In this document: positions 7,594 through 14,861 of the stretch, piece by piece | Position numbering within the stretch: the stretch's first letter is position 1 | How the letters are laid out: each line of letters starts with the position of its first letter | Origin: Clostridiales bacterium | GTDB lineage: Bacteria > Bacillota > Clostridia > Oscillospirales > CAG-272 | Length of the DNA: 64,000 nt | Assembly (NCBI GenBank): GCA_012840355.1 | Contig: DULN01000009.1 | Coordinates: 322,414-386,413 of the forward strand | Reading direction: 5' to 3' | Translations under genes and position numbers: made by a program | Notes under the pieces: model-generated | What the model was told of the DNA's origin: nothing | The model's input: the letters and a program-made list of their open reading frames with translations, nothing else | Databases searched by the model: none

Positions 7594-8925
7594 TTAGTTT
7601 ATTTTATTGTAAACAAAGCCGAGCAAGTAGAACACGTATGCCCTTGTTACGGGCGCTTCGGGGTTAAAATCGAGCTTATAAAGCAGTCCGGCTTCGTAAA
7701 GCGAGATTATGCCCGCGCGCACCATTGCAGGCGCCTGCTTGACTACGTCGCCGTATTTAAGATTAGCGAACACTGTCTTCTCCGACTGCTGCGGCGTCCT
7801 TACAACTCCCGACTTGTTGTCTAAAAGCACGCGGTAGCAGATATATGCGAAATCTTCGTATGTCAGCTCGTCTTTGTTTGTTATATAGCTTTCATCAATT
7901 TTCGCAAGCCTCGTGTTCAGCCCGATTGCATCAAGCCAACCCAAAAGCTCGTCGTATGAAACCGGGCCTTCGGGATTGAGAGTTGCACTGTCGGGTATAA
8001 CTTTCGCCTGCACGAGCGTTATAAGAGAGGGCAGAAGGGCATCTGCGTGCGCGCCAAGGTCACTAAAGCTGACGGACGCTTTGGTCTTGTATGTAAAGGT
8101 CGCCACCTGGCTGTCCTTATACCCCTCTTTGACCGCTATCGCCTTTATTGTCATCTCGGTCTTGTTAATCGTTATGGGGCCGGTGTAGAGCTTCGCGCTG
8201 GTATCGGGCGTCGACCCGTCGGTTGTGTAGTAAATATGAGCGCCGGACGTGGTGGTCGAAAGCGCGACTGTAGAACCGAACTCTACCGTCGAGCCCGATT
8301 TCACGCTTGCGGTTGGCGCCGCGCAGGTCGGCGTGACAACATATGTATAGTAATACCAATAGGGGTAATAATCTTTCCACTCGTCCTCGTCTATGTAGCC
8401 GTTATTATAAAGCCACAAGAGATATAGGTAATAATTCTGTATGCTCTCGAAGTCATTGGGATCGGGCAAGGACGGGGGCGTTGGAATGTCGGGTATAAAA
8501 ATCGGCCAAGGCCACTGAATATCTTCATAATCGTAGCCGGGATAGGGCCAGTAAGGCAGATAATACGGATAGCCCGGATAATAATACGGGTACCCTGGGA
8601 GGAAGGGATATTCCGAATAATCTTGATAATACCCTCCATCTAATTTTATATTGTTACTGTTCTTTATAGTCCCGTAATTTATTAACGCGCCTTTTACCGT
8701 AAGCGTATTTTCAAGCGTCAGGGTCGCACCGGGATAGACATATACAATAATATCGCTTGGGATTGTTGTCGCTTTATCAACAGTAATGTCGTAGGTTATA
8801 TAGACTTTATTTGTAAAACGGCTCACCCACATCAGATAGTCCAAGTCAGCAGCCGAGGCGGACACCGGCAACGCCAAAAGCAGCATGATAACGGTTAAAA
8901 CCGTGGCTATAACTCTTTTCTTCAT
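7594..8925 (-). CDS. Secreted surface protein with CHB_HEX_C and S-layer-homology-like domains
   Basis: The product is 443 residues. A signal peptide (MKKRVIATVLTVIMLLLALP, cleavage after SASAA) is followed by a short beta region, a striking Tyr/Pro/Trp-rich low-complexity segment at roughly residues 110-180 (for example GYPYYYPGYPYYLPYWPYPG), a chitobiase/beta-hexosaminidase C-terminal type domain (IYYTTDGSTPDTSAKLYTGP) and a C-terminal region resembling SLH repeats (FSDLGAHADAL and RAYVFYLLGFVYN). SLH domains bind pyruvylated cell-wall polymer, so it is probably displayed on the wall. ATG 8925 is chosen for the signal peptide; GAGGGG lies only one base before it, so an in-frame GTG at 8934 is also possible. 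The promoter is at 9041-9069, leaving a leader of about 110 bases. Confidence 0.85.
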   Translation of the reverse strand: MKKRVIATVLTVIMLLLALPVSASAADLDYLMWVSRFTNKVYITYDITVDKATTIPSDIIVYVYPGATLTLENTLTVKGALINYGTIKNSNNIKLDGGYYQDYSEYPFLPGYPYYYPGYPYYLPYWPYPGYDYEDIQWPWPIFIPDIPTPPSLPDPNDFESIQNYYLYLLWLYNNGYIDEDEWKDYYPYWYYYTYVVTPTCAAPTASVKSGSTVEFGSTVALSTTTSGAHIYYTTDGSTPDTSAKLYTGPITINKTEMTIKAIAVKEGYKDSQVATFTYKTKASVSFSDLGAHADALLPSLITLVQAKVIPDSATLNPEGPVSYDELLGWLDAIGLNTRLAKIDESYITNKDELTYEDFAYICYRVLLDNKSGVVRTPQQSEKTVFANLKYGDVVKQAPAMVRAGIISLYEAGLLYKLDFNPEAPVTRAYVFYLLGFVYNKIN

Positions 8926-9040
8926 GCCCCTCACTATCCCTTTCTTGCTTTGGTTTGTTGAAATCGCCATCACATGCGCCGTCTGCCGCCGCATTCGACA
9001 CAGTTGGGGATTTCTCAGTTGTAAACTGCTTGTAAAACCC

Positions 9041-9069
9041 ATGATAGCATATCTTTCCCCGGTTGTCAA
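9041..9069 (-). promoter_or_regulatory. Sigma-A promoter for the SLH-like surface protein gene
   Basis: On the minus strand TTGACA (9064-9069) and TATCAT (9041-9046) are separated by 17 bases. The expected leader is about 110 bases. Confidence 0.8.
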
Positions 9070-9149
9070 TAGTTTCATATGTAATCAGGCTAAATTTTCC
9101 ATAACTTTTTTCATTGCAATACTCGACTAAAAATACCCGAAAACAGCAA

Positions 9150-9175
9150 TGCCCCTGCCAAAGCTTGCAGGGGCA
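9150..9175 (-). terminator. Stem-loop downstream of the HPr-like gene
   Basis: TGCCCCTGC (9150-9158) pairs perfectly with GCAGGGGCA (9167-9175). On the minus strand it is followed by TTGCTGTTTT, a moderate T-rich tail. Confidence 0.7.
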
Positions 9176-9193
9176 ACGTCGGAAACACACCGG

Positions 9194-9427
9194 TTATTCT
9201 TTTACGATAAACTTATCCACAGCCTTCAGCAGGTCATCGCAGTCGTCGGAGTGGATAATCATATCGATAGGCTTAAGCAGGTCAAGGCTGAAAATACCCA
9301 TTATGGACTTAGCGTCGACCACATAGCGGCCGGAGCTGAGGTCAACGTCTATTGTCTGGGTTGCCATGATATTTACAAAATCGCGAATATCCTGGATCGT
9401 TTCAAGCTTTATTTTTACCTTTTTCAT
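9194..9427 (-). CDS. HPr-family protein lacking the catalytic histidine
   Basis: This 77-residue protein has the HPr fold signature in its second half (DAKSIMGIFSLDL, then IHSDDC), matching PTS phosphocarriers. The N-terminal segment that normally reads GLHARPA, with the phosphorylated His15, is IQDIRDFVNIM here, so it cannot act as an ordinary HPr; the region around Ser46 (KSIMGI) is kept. Such His-less HPr-like proteins occur in Clostridia and their role is not established; a regulatory or Crh-like function is possible. AAAGGAT lies 9 bases before the ATG. It has its own near-perfect promoter and forms a single-gene unit. Confidence 0.88.
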   Translation of the reverse strand: MKKVKIKLETIQDIRDFVNIMATQTIDVDLSSGRYVVDAKSIMGIFSLDLLKPIDMIIHSDDCDDLLKAVDKFIVKE

Positions 9428-9484
9428 ATCGCACTTATCCTTTCGCGCGGGCTCGCCGCTATATTAGTGTTTTTAACCGTTTTC

Positions 9485-9513
9485 ATTATACCTTCTATGC
9501 TACAATTTGTCAA
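9485..9513 (-). promoter_or_regulatory. Sigma-A promoter for the HPr-like gene
   Basis: Consensus TTGACA (9508-9513) and consensus TATAAT (9485-9490) on the minus strand with a 17-base spacer. This is one of the strongest predicted promoters in the window. Confidence 0.88.
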
Positions 9514-9630
9514 TACAGTCAAGTCAAATTATTTTCGTCGCGCCAGAATAACCGGGGCAAGTCAATCCGAAAGGATTTCCTCGACGTCCGCCCGACTGTT
9601 TTCTGCTATATAATAGTTTCTTATACTCTG

Positions 9631-9819
9631 TCACAATAGCTCGCGCGGGCTTGGCGCCGCCGGCTTGGTCTCCCGCCCGCCTTCCGTGTTAGCCATAGTT
9701 TTTGCCGTAATGCTTACAGCGCCGGTAGTTTCGGCGGCAGTGCTTTCGTTTGTTCCTGAACACGAGAGCAGAGCCGGCAAAACTGCGGCACATAGCAATA
9801 TTAGCGCAAGTTTTCTCAT
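9631..9819 (-). CDS. Small putative lipoprotein
   Basis: A 62-residue product starts with a lipoprotein signal peptide (MRKLALILLCAAVLPALLSC, lipobox LLSC with Cys20), leaving only about 42 mature residues rich in Thr, Ala and Glu with no recognisable domain. It lies downstream of the DUF4430 lipoprotein gene on the same strand but beyond that gene's terminator, and its ribosome site is weak (GGCGGGTAG). It may be a genuine small lipoprotein or a decayed gene; the clean signal peptide argues for the former. Confidence 0.55.
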   Translation of the reverse strand: MRKLALILLCAAVLPALLSCSGTNESTAAETTGAVSITAKTMANTEGGRETKPAAPSPRELL

Positions 9820-9842
9820 ATAAGGCTACCCGCCTTATAAAT

Positions 9843-9877
9843 AAAAAAAGCGCCAGAGCGTTTACACAATCTGGCGC
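9843..9877 (-). terminator. Intrinsic terminator after the DUF4430 lipoprotein gene
   Basis: GCGCCAGA (9850-9857) pairs with TCTGGCGC (9870-9877); on the minus strand a run of seven T follows (A at 9843-9849). Confidence 0.88.
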
Positions 9878-9892
9878 ATTTTATATATAAGC

Positions 9893-10402
9893 TTATTCTG
9901 CTGCTTCCTCGGTTTCCTCAGCTGCTTCGGTTACTTCTTCCTCGGTGAAGAGCCCAAGTGAAGGATCGTATGGCTCATATACGAATTTATTGCCTACCGG
10001 GGTACCGACGTCAAATACATATTCTATTACATCGCCGTCTTTTACTGTGTTCGTGCTAGCTTTGCCGGTTTCCGGGAACTCACCGTTGATCTTGTACTCC
10101 CACAGGTATATTTTGCCATCAATCTCGGTATTGTAGTACTGATTGATCTTTACCACCTGGGTGTCGTCTTCGTCATACTGAACGCGGAACGCACCGGGGT
10201 AACGCAGCTCGGCTTCCTTCACTATCTGCAAAACTGTGGGGTTGGCGTTCGTTACCGTGATATCCCCGCTAAAAATCTGCTCCGAGCCAACGGTGATTTT
10301 TAGTGTAACCGTGGTTTCGACAATCTCGCCGGCGCAGGACACAAGCGCCGAGCCGAGCATCAAGACCACGAGCAAAACGGCAATGCGTGCCAAACGTTTC
10401 AT
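9893..10402 (-). CDS. DUF4430-domain lipoprotein
   Basis: The 169-residue protein has a lipoprotein signal peptide (lipobox LVSC, Cys23) and then a DUF4430-type domain, a beta-grasp-like module related to the C-terminal domain of transcobalamin-like binding proteins; the segments LWEYKINGEF and VKDGDVIEYVFD are typical. It ends in a Glu/Ala-rich tail. The protein should be tethered to the outer membrane face and may bind a ligand or partner, but none is indicated by the neighbours. GGAGGAAGACGTAAA precedes the ATG. It has its own promoter (10437-10465) and terminator. Confidence 0.8.
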   Translation of the reverse strand: MKRLARIAVLLVVLMLGSALVSCAGEIVETTVTLKITVGSEQIFSGDITVTNANPTVLQIVKEAELRYPGAFRVQYDEDDTQVVKINQYYNTEIDGKIYLWEYKINGEFPETGKASTNTVKDGDVIEYVFDVGTPVGNKFVYEPYDPSLGLFTEEEVTEAAEETEEAAE

Positions 10403-10436
10403 TTTACGTCTTCCTCCGACTCAATTTTATATTTGC

Positions 10437-10465
10437 AGTATACAGAATTACGGGTATCATTTCAA
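10437..10465 (-). promoter_or_regulatory. Sigma-A promoter for the DUF4430 lipoprotein gene
   Basis: On the minus strand TTGAAA (10460-10465) and TATACT (10437-10442) are spaced by 17 bases. Confidence 0.78.
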
Positions 10466-10522
10466 GTATATACCATTAACAAAATATGAATAATTTATAA
10501 ACCAAACTTTTTTTGTGCAAAA

Positions 10523-11029
10523 TTATACTACAATTATGCTGTTTATTAGCAATATAATACAAGCCGCTATGAAATATACTTCATAGATAAAATACACAAA
10601 TACGACCGCCGCTGAGAGTTTCGACAGCTTTGAAAACCACAGCGCTGTGGGGAGGGCGATGGCGGCGGCGAAGATGCCGGCGAAAAGCGCCGCTGCCGGA
10701 GCGTTTATGCCTACTATCTCGCGCGTGCCGAACAGCAGCGGCAGCTGTAAAAACGCCATGACCGTCATGCAGCAAAAACAGAGGATCCCTTTGTATTTTG
10801 CGTCCTCAAGCGCGACGCGCGAGTCTGCGCTCACAATGCCTGCCGCCGCGCCCAAAAGAGGGAAGGCGATAAGCTGAATTATGTAAAACCAATATGAATC
10901 AAGCAGTAAAGGGGCTTTGCCTGAGAAACTTCCTCCGCTTCCTATAAACGACGATAATATTGCCGCACCAAGCATTAAAGCGGCGCCCGTGCGAATTGTT
11001 CTGCTCGCTTGTGCGCCGTATCCTCGCAT
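10523..11029 (-). CDS. Five-TM integral membrane protein of unknown function
   Basis: The 168-residue product has five hydrophobic segments (roughly residues 15-35, 46-68, 82-102, 108-128 and 138-165) joined by short loops. The size and helix number recall TspO/MBR-like proteins, but I cannot see the diagnostic TspO tryptophan-rich loop, so I leave it unassigned. The ATG at 11029 is preferred over an in-frame ATG at 11059 because GGGGG lies 8 bases before it. It follows the GH125 gene on the same strand after a 68-base gap and could be expressed with it. Confidence 0.65.
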   Translation of the reverse strand: MRGYGAQASRTIRTGAALMLGAAILSSFIGSGGSFSGKAPLLLDSYWFYIIQLIAFPLLGAAAGIVSADSRVALEDAKYKGILCFCCMTVMAFLQLPLLFGTREIVGINAPAAALFAGIFAAAIALPTALWFSKLSKLSAAVVFVYFIYEVYFIAACIILLINSIIVV

Positions 11030-11097
11030 GTAAAATTCCCCCGATGGACTTTTTATCATTTGATAGATATGTCCACGGGGGAACTTTTATGCCGTTT

Positions 11098-12375
11098 TTA
11101 TTTTAGGCAGGTTTCGTACACCAGCTCTGCGAACAGGCTGTTTGCCCAAGCGAACCACTCGCGTGTGAAGCGTGCCGGGTCGTTTGCGTCGAAGCCTTCG
11201 TGGCAAACACCTTTGCCTGCGTCGGTCGCAAGGATGAGATCTATCATCTCGCGCGATTCGGCTTTGTCCGTTGCGGTAAGCCCTTGCATCGACAGCGCGA
11301 TATGCCATATATAGCCCTCCGGCGTATGCGGGCTTCCAATGCCTTTTGCAGCGGTACCTTCGTAGAAGTAGGGGTTTTCTTTGCTAAGCACAAACGCGCG
11401 GGTGTTTTTGTACAGCTTGTCGTCGGCGGTCGTGTAGCCGAGGTAGGGGATAGAAAGCAGGCTTGGGACATTCGCGTCGTCCATCAGCGTGTAGTTGCCA
11501 AAGCCGTCGGTCTCATAAGCGTACATGCTGCCAAACGTGGGGTGCCTATATATCGCGTACGCTTTTATGCCATAGTTTATCTCATGGCGCAGTTTGCGGG
11601 CTTTCTCGTACATATACTCGTCACCGTAGATTTGCTCGGCAAACTCCATTATATAACCGAGAATTACGACGGCGAACATATTGGAGGGGATAAGGTAACC
11701 GAAAGTGCACGCGTCGTCTGAGGGCCTAAAGCCCGACCACGTCATGCCGGTGTAGTTGACCGGCAAGCCGCGTCCCTCGTTTTGCAACGTTTCGGTATCG
11801 CGCCCACCCGTATACCGCTCCTCGCGTATAAACGTATAGGGCGATTTTTCAAAGTGGCGCTGCTCGGTTATAAACGTGTCGAGGATTGTATGGAGCGCGG
11901 CTTTGAAGGTGTCGGTGAAAATGCGCTTGCTGCCACTCGCCTTGTAATAAAGATACGCCAGCCATACGGGGTAGCAAAGTGAGTCGACCTCGTATTTACG
12001 CTCCCAAATCATCGCGTTTAGGATTGTCCGGTCATAGTGGACGCGGTTGTTGTTCGGGCTTTCGTTAAACGCGTTCGCGTATGGGTCGATTAAAATGCAC
12101 TTTGCTTGTCGCGCGATAAGCCCCTCGATTATTGCCTGAAGCTCGGGGTCGTCTTTTGTAAACGGCAAATAATGCTTAACCTGCGCCGAAGAGTCGCGCA
12201 GCCACATCGCCGGGATGTCGCCGGTTATAACGAATGTGTCGCCGTCAGGCAACCGCTTGACGGTGGTTTCAATTGTGCTGACAAAGCAGTTTTTGAAGTT
12301 TTCAAGCAGTTTCGGCTTGCCCGAAAGCTTAATTTCAGCGTCGGCAAGCACCTGTTTCAACGAAGGGGTAAGCAT
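11098..12375 (-). CDS. Glycoside hydrolase family 125 (exo-alpha-1,6-mannosidase type)
   Basis: The 425-residue protein matches GH125 throughout: GDIPAMWLRDSSAQV near residue 55, YANAFNESPNN, and the two motifs holding the catalytic acids of the family, SDDACTFGYL near residue 221 and TREWFAWANSLFAEL near residue 405. Characterised members release mannose from alpha-1,6-linked mannosides such as those in N-glycans. There is no signal peptide, so it probably works on imported oligosaccharides. The ATG at 12375 has GAGG 8 bases upstream; an in-frame TTG at 12396 is less likely. It lies 36 bases beyond the rpe stop in the same direction. Confidence 0.93.
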   Translation of the reverse strand: MLTPSLKQVLADAEIKLSGKPKLLENFKNCFVSTIETTVKRLPDGDTFVITGDIPAMWLRDSSAQVKHYLPFTKDDPELQAIIEGLIARQAKCILIDPYANAFNESPNNNRVHYDRTILNAMIWERKYEVDSLCYPVWLAYLYYKASGSKRIFTDTFKAALHTILDTFITEQRHFEKSPYTFIREERYTGGRDTETLQNEGRGLPVNYTGMTWSGFRPSDDACTFGYLIPSNMFAVVILGYIMEFAEQIYGDEYMYEKARKLRHEINYGIKAYAIYRHPTFGSMYAYETDGFGNYTLMDDANVPSLLSIPYLGYTTADDKLYKNTRAFVLSKENPYFYEGTAAKGIGSPHTPEGYIWHIALSMQGLTATDKAESREMIDLILATDAGKGVCHEGFDANDPARFTREWFAWANSLFAELVYETCLK

Positions 12376-12411
12376 ATACTTGTCCTCGCTTTTCAAATAT
12401 TTTTGTTACAT

Positions 12412-13056
12412 TTACCCTCTTATTTTGCGTATCGCCGCGGCGCGGTCGGTAGCGCCGAATATTGCCGAACCCGCGACAATGACATTTGCGCCCGCCTCGA
12501 TTACGGTTTTAGCGTTTTTCGCCGAGATGCCGCCGTCGACTTCAAGATTTATATCGCGGCCGCAAGCATTTATTTTCGCCCTCACCGCGCGGATATTTTC
12601 AAGCGTATGCGGGATAAGGCTCTGGCCGCCAAACCCCGGTTCGACCGTCATCACAAGCACGGTATCGACGATTGTGAGGAACTTATCTACAACGTCTGGG
12701 TGCGTATAAGGCTTTATCGAGATGCCCGCACGAACCCCAAGCTCCTTTATCGCATTTACCGCGGCGAGCGGGTCAAAGCAGCTTTCAACATGGATAGTAA
12801 TATTGTCGCAGCCCGCTTCGGCGAACTCTTTTATATAGCGAATCGGGTCGCGGATCATGAGGTGTGTGTCAAAAAACAGTTTCGAGCGCGGCCTTATCGC
12901 TTTTATCACCGCCGGGCCGAACGAGATGTTCGGCACAAAGCTGCCGTCCATAACGTCAAGGTGCAGCCAGTCGGCGCCCGCCGCTTCCACATCGGCAACC
13001 TCCTCGCCTATCCTTGTGTAGTCGCAGGCGAGCAGCGAAGGTGCTATAAGTACCAT
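12412..13056 (-). CDS. rpe: Ribulose-phosphate 3-epimerase
   Basis: The 214-residue TIM-barrel enzyme interconverts ribulose-5-phosphate and xylulose-5-phosphate in the pentose phosphate pathway. Motifs include APSLLACD at the N-terminus, LHLDVMDGSFVPN, FDTHLMI, TVEPGFGGQ and LEVDGGI, which hold the metal ligands and the phosphate site; the length is normal. No strong ribosome site is visible before the ATG (GGGGACCGAAA precedes it). The 319-base gap on its upstream side has no gene. Confidence 0.96.
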   Translation of the reverse strand: MVLIAPSLLACDYTRIGEEVADVEAAGADWLHLDVMDGSFVPNISFGPAVIKAIRPRSKLFFDTHLMIRDPIRYIKEFAEAGCDNITIHVESCFDPLAAVNAIKELGVRAGISIKPYTHPDVVDKFLTIVDTVLVMTVEPGFGGQSLIPHTLENIRAVRAKINACGRDINLEVDGGISAKNAKTVIEAGANVIVAGSAIFGATDRAAAIRKIRG

Positions 13057-13375
13057 TTTCGGTCCCCAAAATTTTTACTAGTTTTATATATTGTCGTTTT
13101 TGGCCGTCTTCTTAGCGAATAAATCGCCCAAAGCGGCAAAACATAGCGTTTTCTCACTCCCGGCTCATCGCTCCGGCAAGTAGCCAAAAGTCCGGGATTC
13201 CATATTATATTAATGGCGGTCGGCTGCCGGAAGTGCAAAAAACATGAAATCAACGCGATGCGGCTCCGGCAGGGAAGTCTAAAATAAAGGCAGTAAACCG
13301 TTTTACGCCGGGGCCGCACGCGAAGTGCAAACATTTTTAGATTTTTAGTCTGCTCCCGATTTTTGCCCCCAAATT
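13057..13375. other. Gene-free stretch with inverted repeats between ispF and rpe
   Basis: I see no credible gene. A 96-codon minus-strand frame exists but has no ribosome site and no recognisable sequence. On the minus strand CTGCCGG (in 13264-13276) can pair with CCGGCAG (13223-13231), and further along TCCCGG with CCGGGA (about 13157-13197), with a small GCGA/TCGC hairpin after that. This would allow a folded transcript or a long rpe leader. The family is not recognised. Confidence 0.35.
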
Positions 13376-13891
13376 TTACATCACCGGCGTGTCAGCCGGC
13401 CGCCCGGCGAGCAGAACCACCGCATGTGCCGCAATTCCGAGGCCCTCTCCGGTAAACCCCAGCCTTTCCTCCGTGGTGGCTTTGACGTTCACGGTGTCGA
13501 CCGCACAACTGAAGGCGCGCGCAATGTTCTCCCGCATCTGCGCAACAAACGGTGCAAGGCGCGGGGCTTGCGCGATTACTGTTGCGTCTATATTCACGAC
13601 ACTGTAGCCGCGCTCCCGCATGAGCGCGGCTACACGCTTTGCCAGCTCTAAACTGTCGGCATTAAGATACTCGTCGTCGCTGTCAGGGAAAAGGCGCCCG
13701 ATATCGCCTTCGCCCAGCGCGCCGAGCACAGCGTCCATCACCGCATGGACGAGCACGTCCGCATCGGAGTGCCCGTCTAGGCCTTTTTCATACTCCAGCT
13801 CGACGCCGCCAATAATCAGGCGGCGCCCTTCTTTTAGCCTATGGACATCATATCCGTGGCCGACACGGAAAAAAAAGCCCTCAAAGTTCAT
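13376..13891 (-). CDS. ispF: 2-C-methyl-D-erythritol 2,4-cyclodiphosphate synthase
   Basis: This 171-residue enzyme forms the cyclodiphosphate in the MEP isoprenoid pathway. It has the metal-binding GHGYDVHRL motif at residues 8-16, the LDGHSDADVLVHAVMDA signature, and KATTEERLGFTGEG-type substrate residues near the C-terminus. The N-terminal MNFEGFFFR is a few residues longer than usual. Its ATG overlaps the ispD stop codon by 4 bases (ATGA), so the two are translationally coupled. Confidence 0.96.
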   Translation of the reverse strand: MNFEGFFFRVGHGYDVHRLKEGRRLIIGGVELEYEKGLDGHSDADVLVHAVMDAVLGALGEGDIGRLFPDSDDEYLNADSLELAKRVAALMRERGYSVVNIDATVIAQAPRLAPFVAQMRENIARAFSCAVDTVNVKATTEERLGFTGEGLGIAAHAVVLLAGRPADTPVM

Positions 13892-14664
13892 TCGACACCT
13901 CTGCGCGCGCGTGCCGCAAGTATTGCGCGCGCTATGTCAAAGTCTTCGGGAGTGGTGATTTTGATGTTCTCGTAGCCACAGTCCACCAGTTTGATTTTAA
14001 AACCGAGGTTTTCCGCGAGCATGCAATCGTCGGTCGCCTCAAGCCCGTTCTCCAGCGCGATATACGCGGCGGCACGGTAAAGCTCGGTTTTGAATATCTG
14101 CGGCGTTTGGGCATGCCAAATCACCGAACGGTCTATTGTCTCTTCGATAAAACCGCTGCCGTCGGCCTTTTTTATAGTATCCTTTGCGCGCTCGGCTGCG
14201 GTAGCCGCCCCGTATATATACGCCTCGCGCGTGACTTTTTCTATTATCTCAGGCGTCACAAGGCAACGCGCTCCGTCGTGGATAATTACATACTCGCTGC
14301 GGTCGTCGATTACCTTAAAGCCTTCGAACACTGATTTTTGGCGGGTTTCGCCGCCGGGCACAACGTGCCTGACATTTTTCCAGCCGTATTTTTTCGCAAA
14401 CTCGTCGTAATACGCAAGCTCGTCGGCGCGGCCAACCACTATTATTTCATTTATAAAATCGCAACGCTCAAAGGCGTTCACCGTGCGCACGATGACCGGA
14501 ATGCCCTCAAGTTCGGTCATCTGCTTGGTTTTTAGGCTTTTGCCCATCCGAACGCCGTTGCCCGCTGCGACAATTATTGCGGAATTAAAATGTTTATGCG
14601 GGTCGACGCCGTCGCCGGTGATCGCCCGGATTATTTCGCTCAGCTTACCCGCAAATATGCTCAT
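13888..14664 (-). CDS. ispD: 2-C-methyl-D-erythritol 4-phosphate cytidylyltransferase
   Basis: The 258-residue protein transfers CMP to methylerythritol phosphate, two steps before IspF. The cytidylyltransferase motif IIVAAGNGVRMG lies near residue 30, followed by PVIVRTVNAF, the HDGARCLVTP motif and TPEDFDIA. About 25 extra residues precede the usual domain start. ATG 14664 is preferred since GGGAG lies 4 bases upstream; an ATG at 14682 has only A-rich sequence before it. The ispD-ispF pair overlaps by 4 bases. Confidence 0.95.
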   Translation of the reverse strand: MSIFAGKLSEIIRAITGDGVDPHKHFNSAIIVAAGNGVRMGKSLKTKQMTELEGIPVIVRTVNAFERCDFINEIIVVGRADELAYYDEFAKKYGWKNVRHVVPGGETRQKSVFEGFKVIDDRSEYVIIHDGARCLVTPEIIEKVTREAYIYGAATAAERAKDTIKKADGSGFIEETIDRSVIWHAQTPQIFKTELYRAAAYIALENGLEATDDCMLAENLGFKIKLVDCGYENIKITTPEDFDIARAILAARARRGVE

Positions 14665-14731
14665 CTGACTCCCAAAAGACATTTTTTATTATTTTAGCCG
14701 GCGCCGCCCTTTTTAATCCCGAAACCAAACC

Positions 14732-14783
14732 GCGGCGGCGGCTTTTTGTAATACCAGATAATTATATTACAAACCGCCGCCGC
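14732..14783 (-). terminator. Long GC-rich hairpin downstream of the GH95 gene
   Basis: GCGGCGGCGGC (14732-14742) and CCGCCGCCGC (14774-14783) pair, and the stem continues with TTTGTAATA against TATTACAAA. There is no immediate T-run; a short one lies about 20 bases further on. It probably ends the fucosidase transcript before ispD. Confidence 0.55.
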
Positions 14784-14861
14784 ATCTATGAACGCCTTAT
14801 TAACAATGCGTGTAGCAACCGAAAATTTTATCGTTTTTCGATAAACTCTTTTAATTTCGGC

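Noticed and set aside
12106..13122. Plus-strand frame of 338 codons opposite rpe and part of the GH125 gene
   Set aside because: Shadow frame; both opposing genes have clear family motifs.
13044..13334. A 96-codon minus-strand frame in the gene-free stretch
   Set aside because: No ribosome site, arginine-rich random-looking product, and it overlaps the rpe start.
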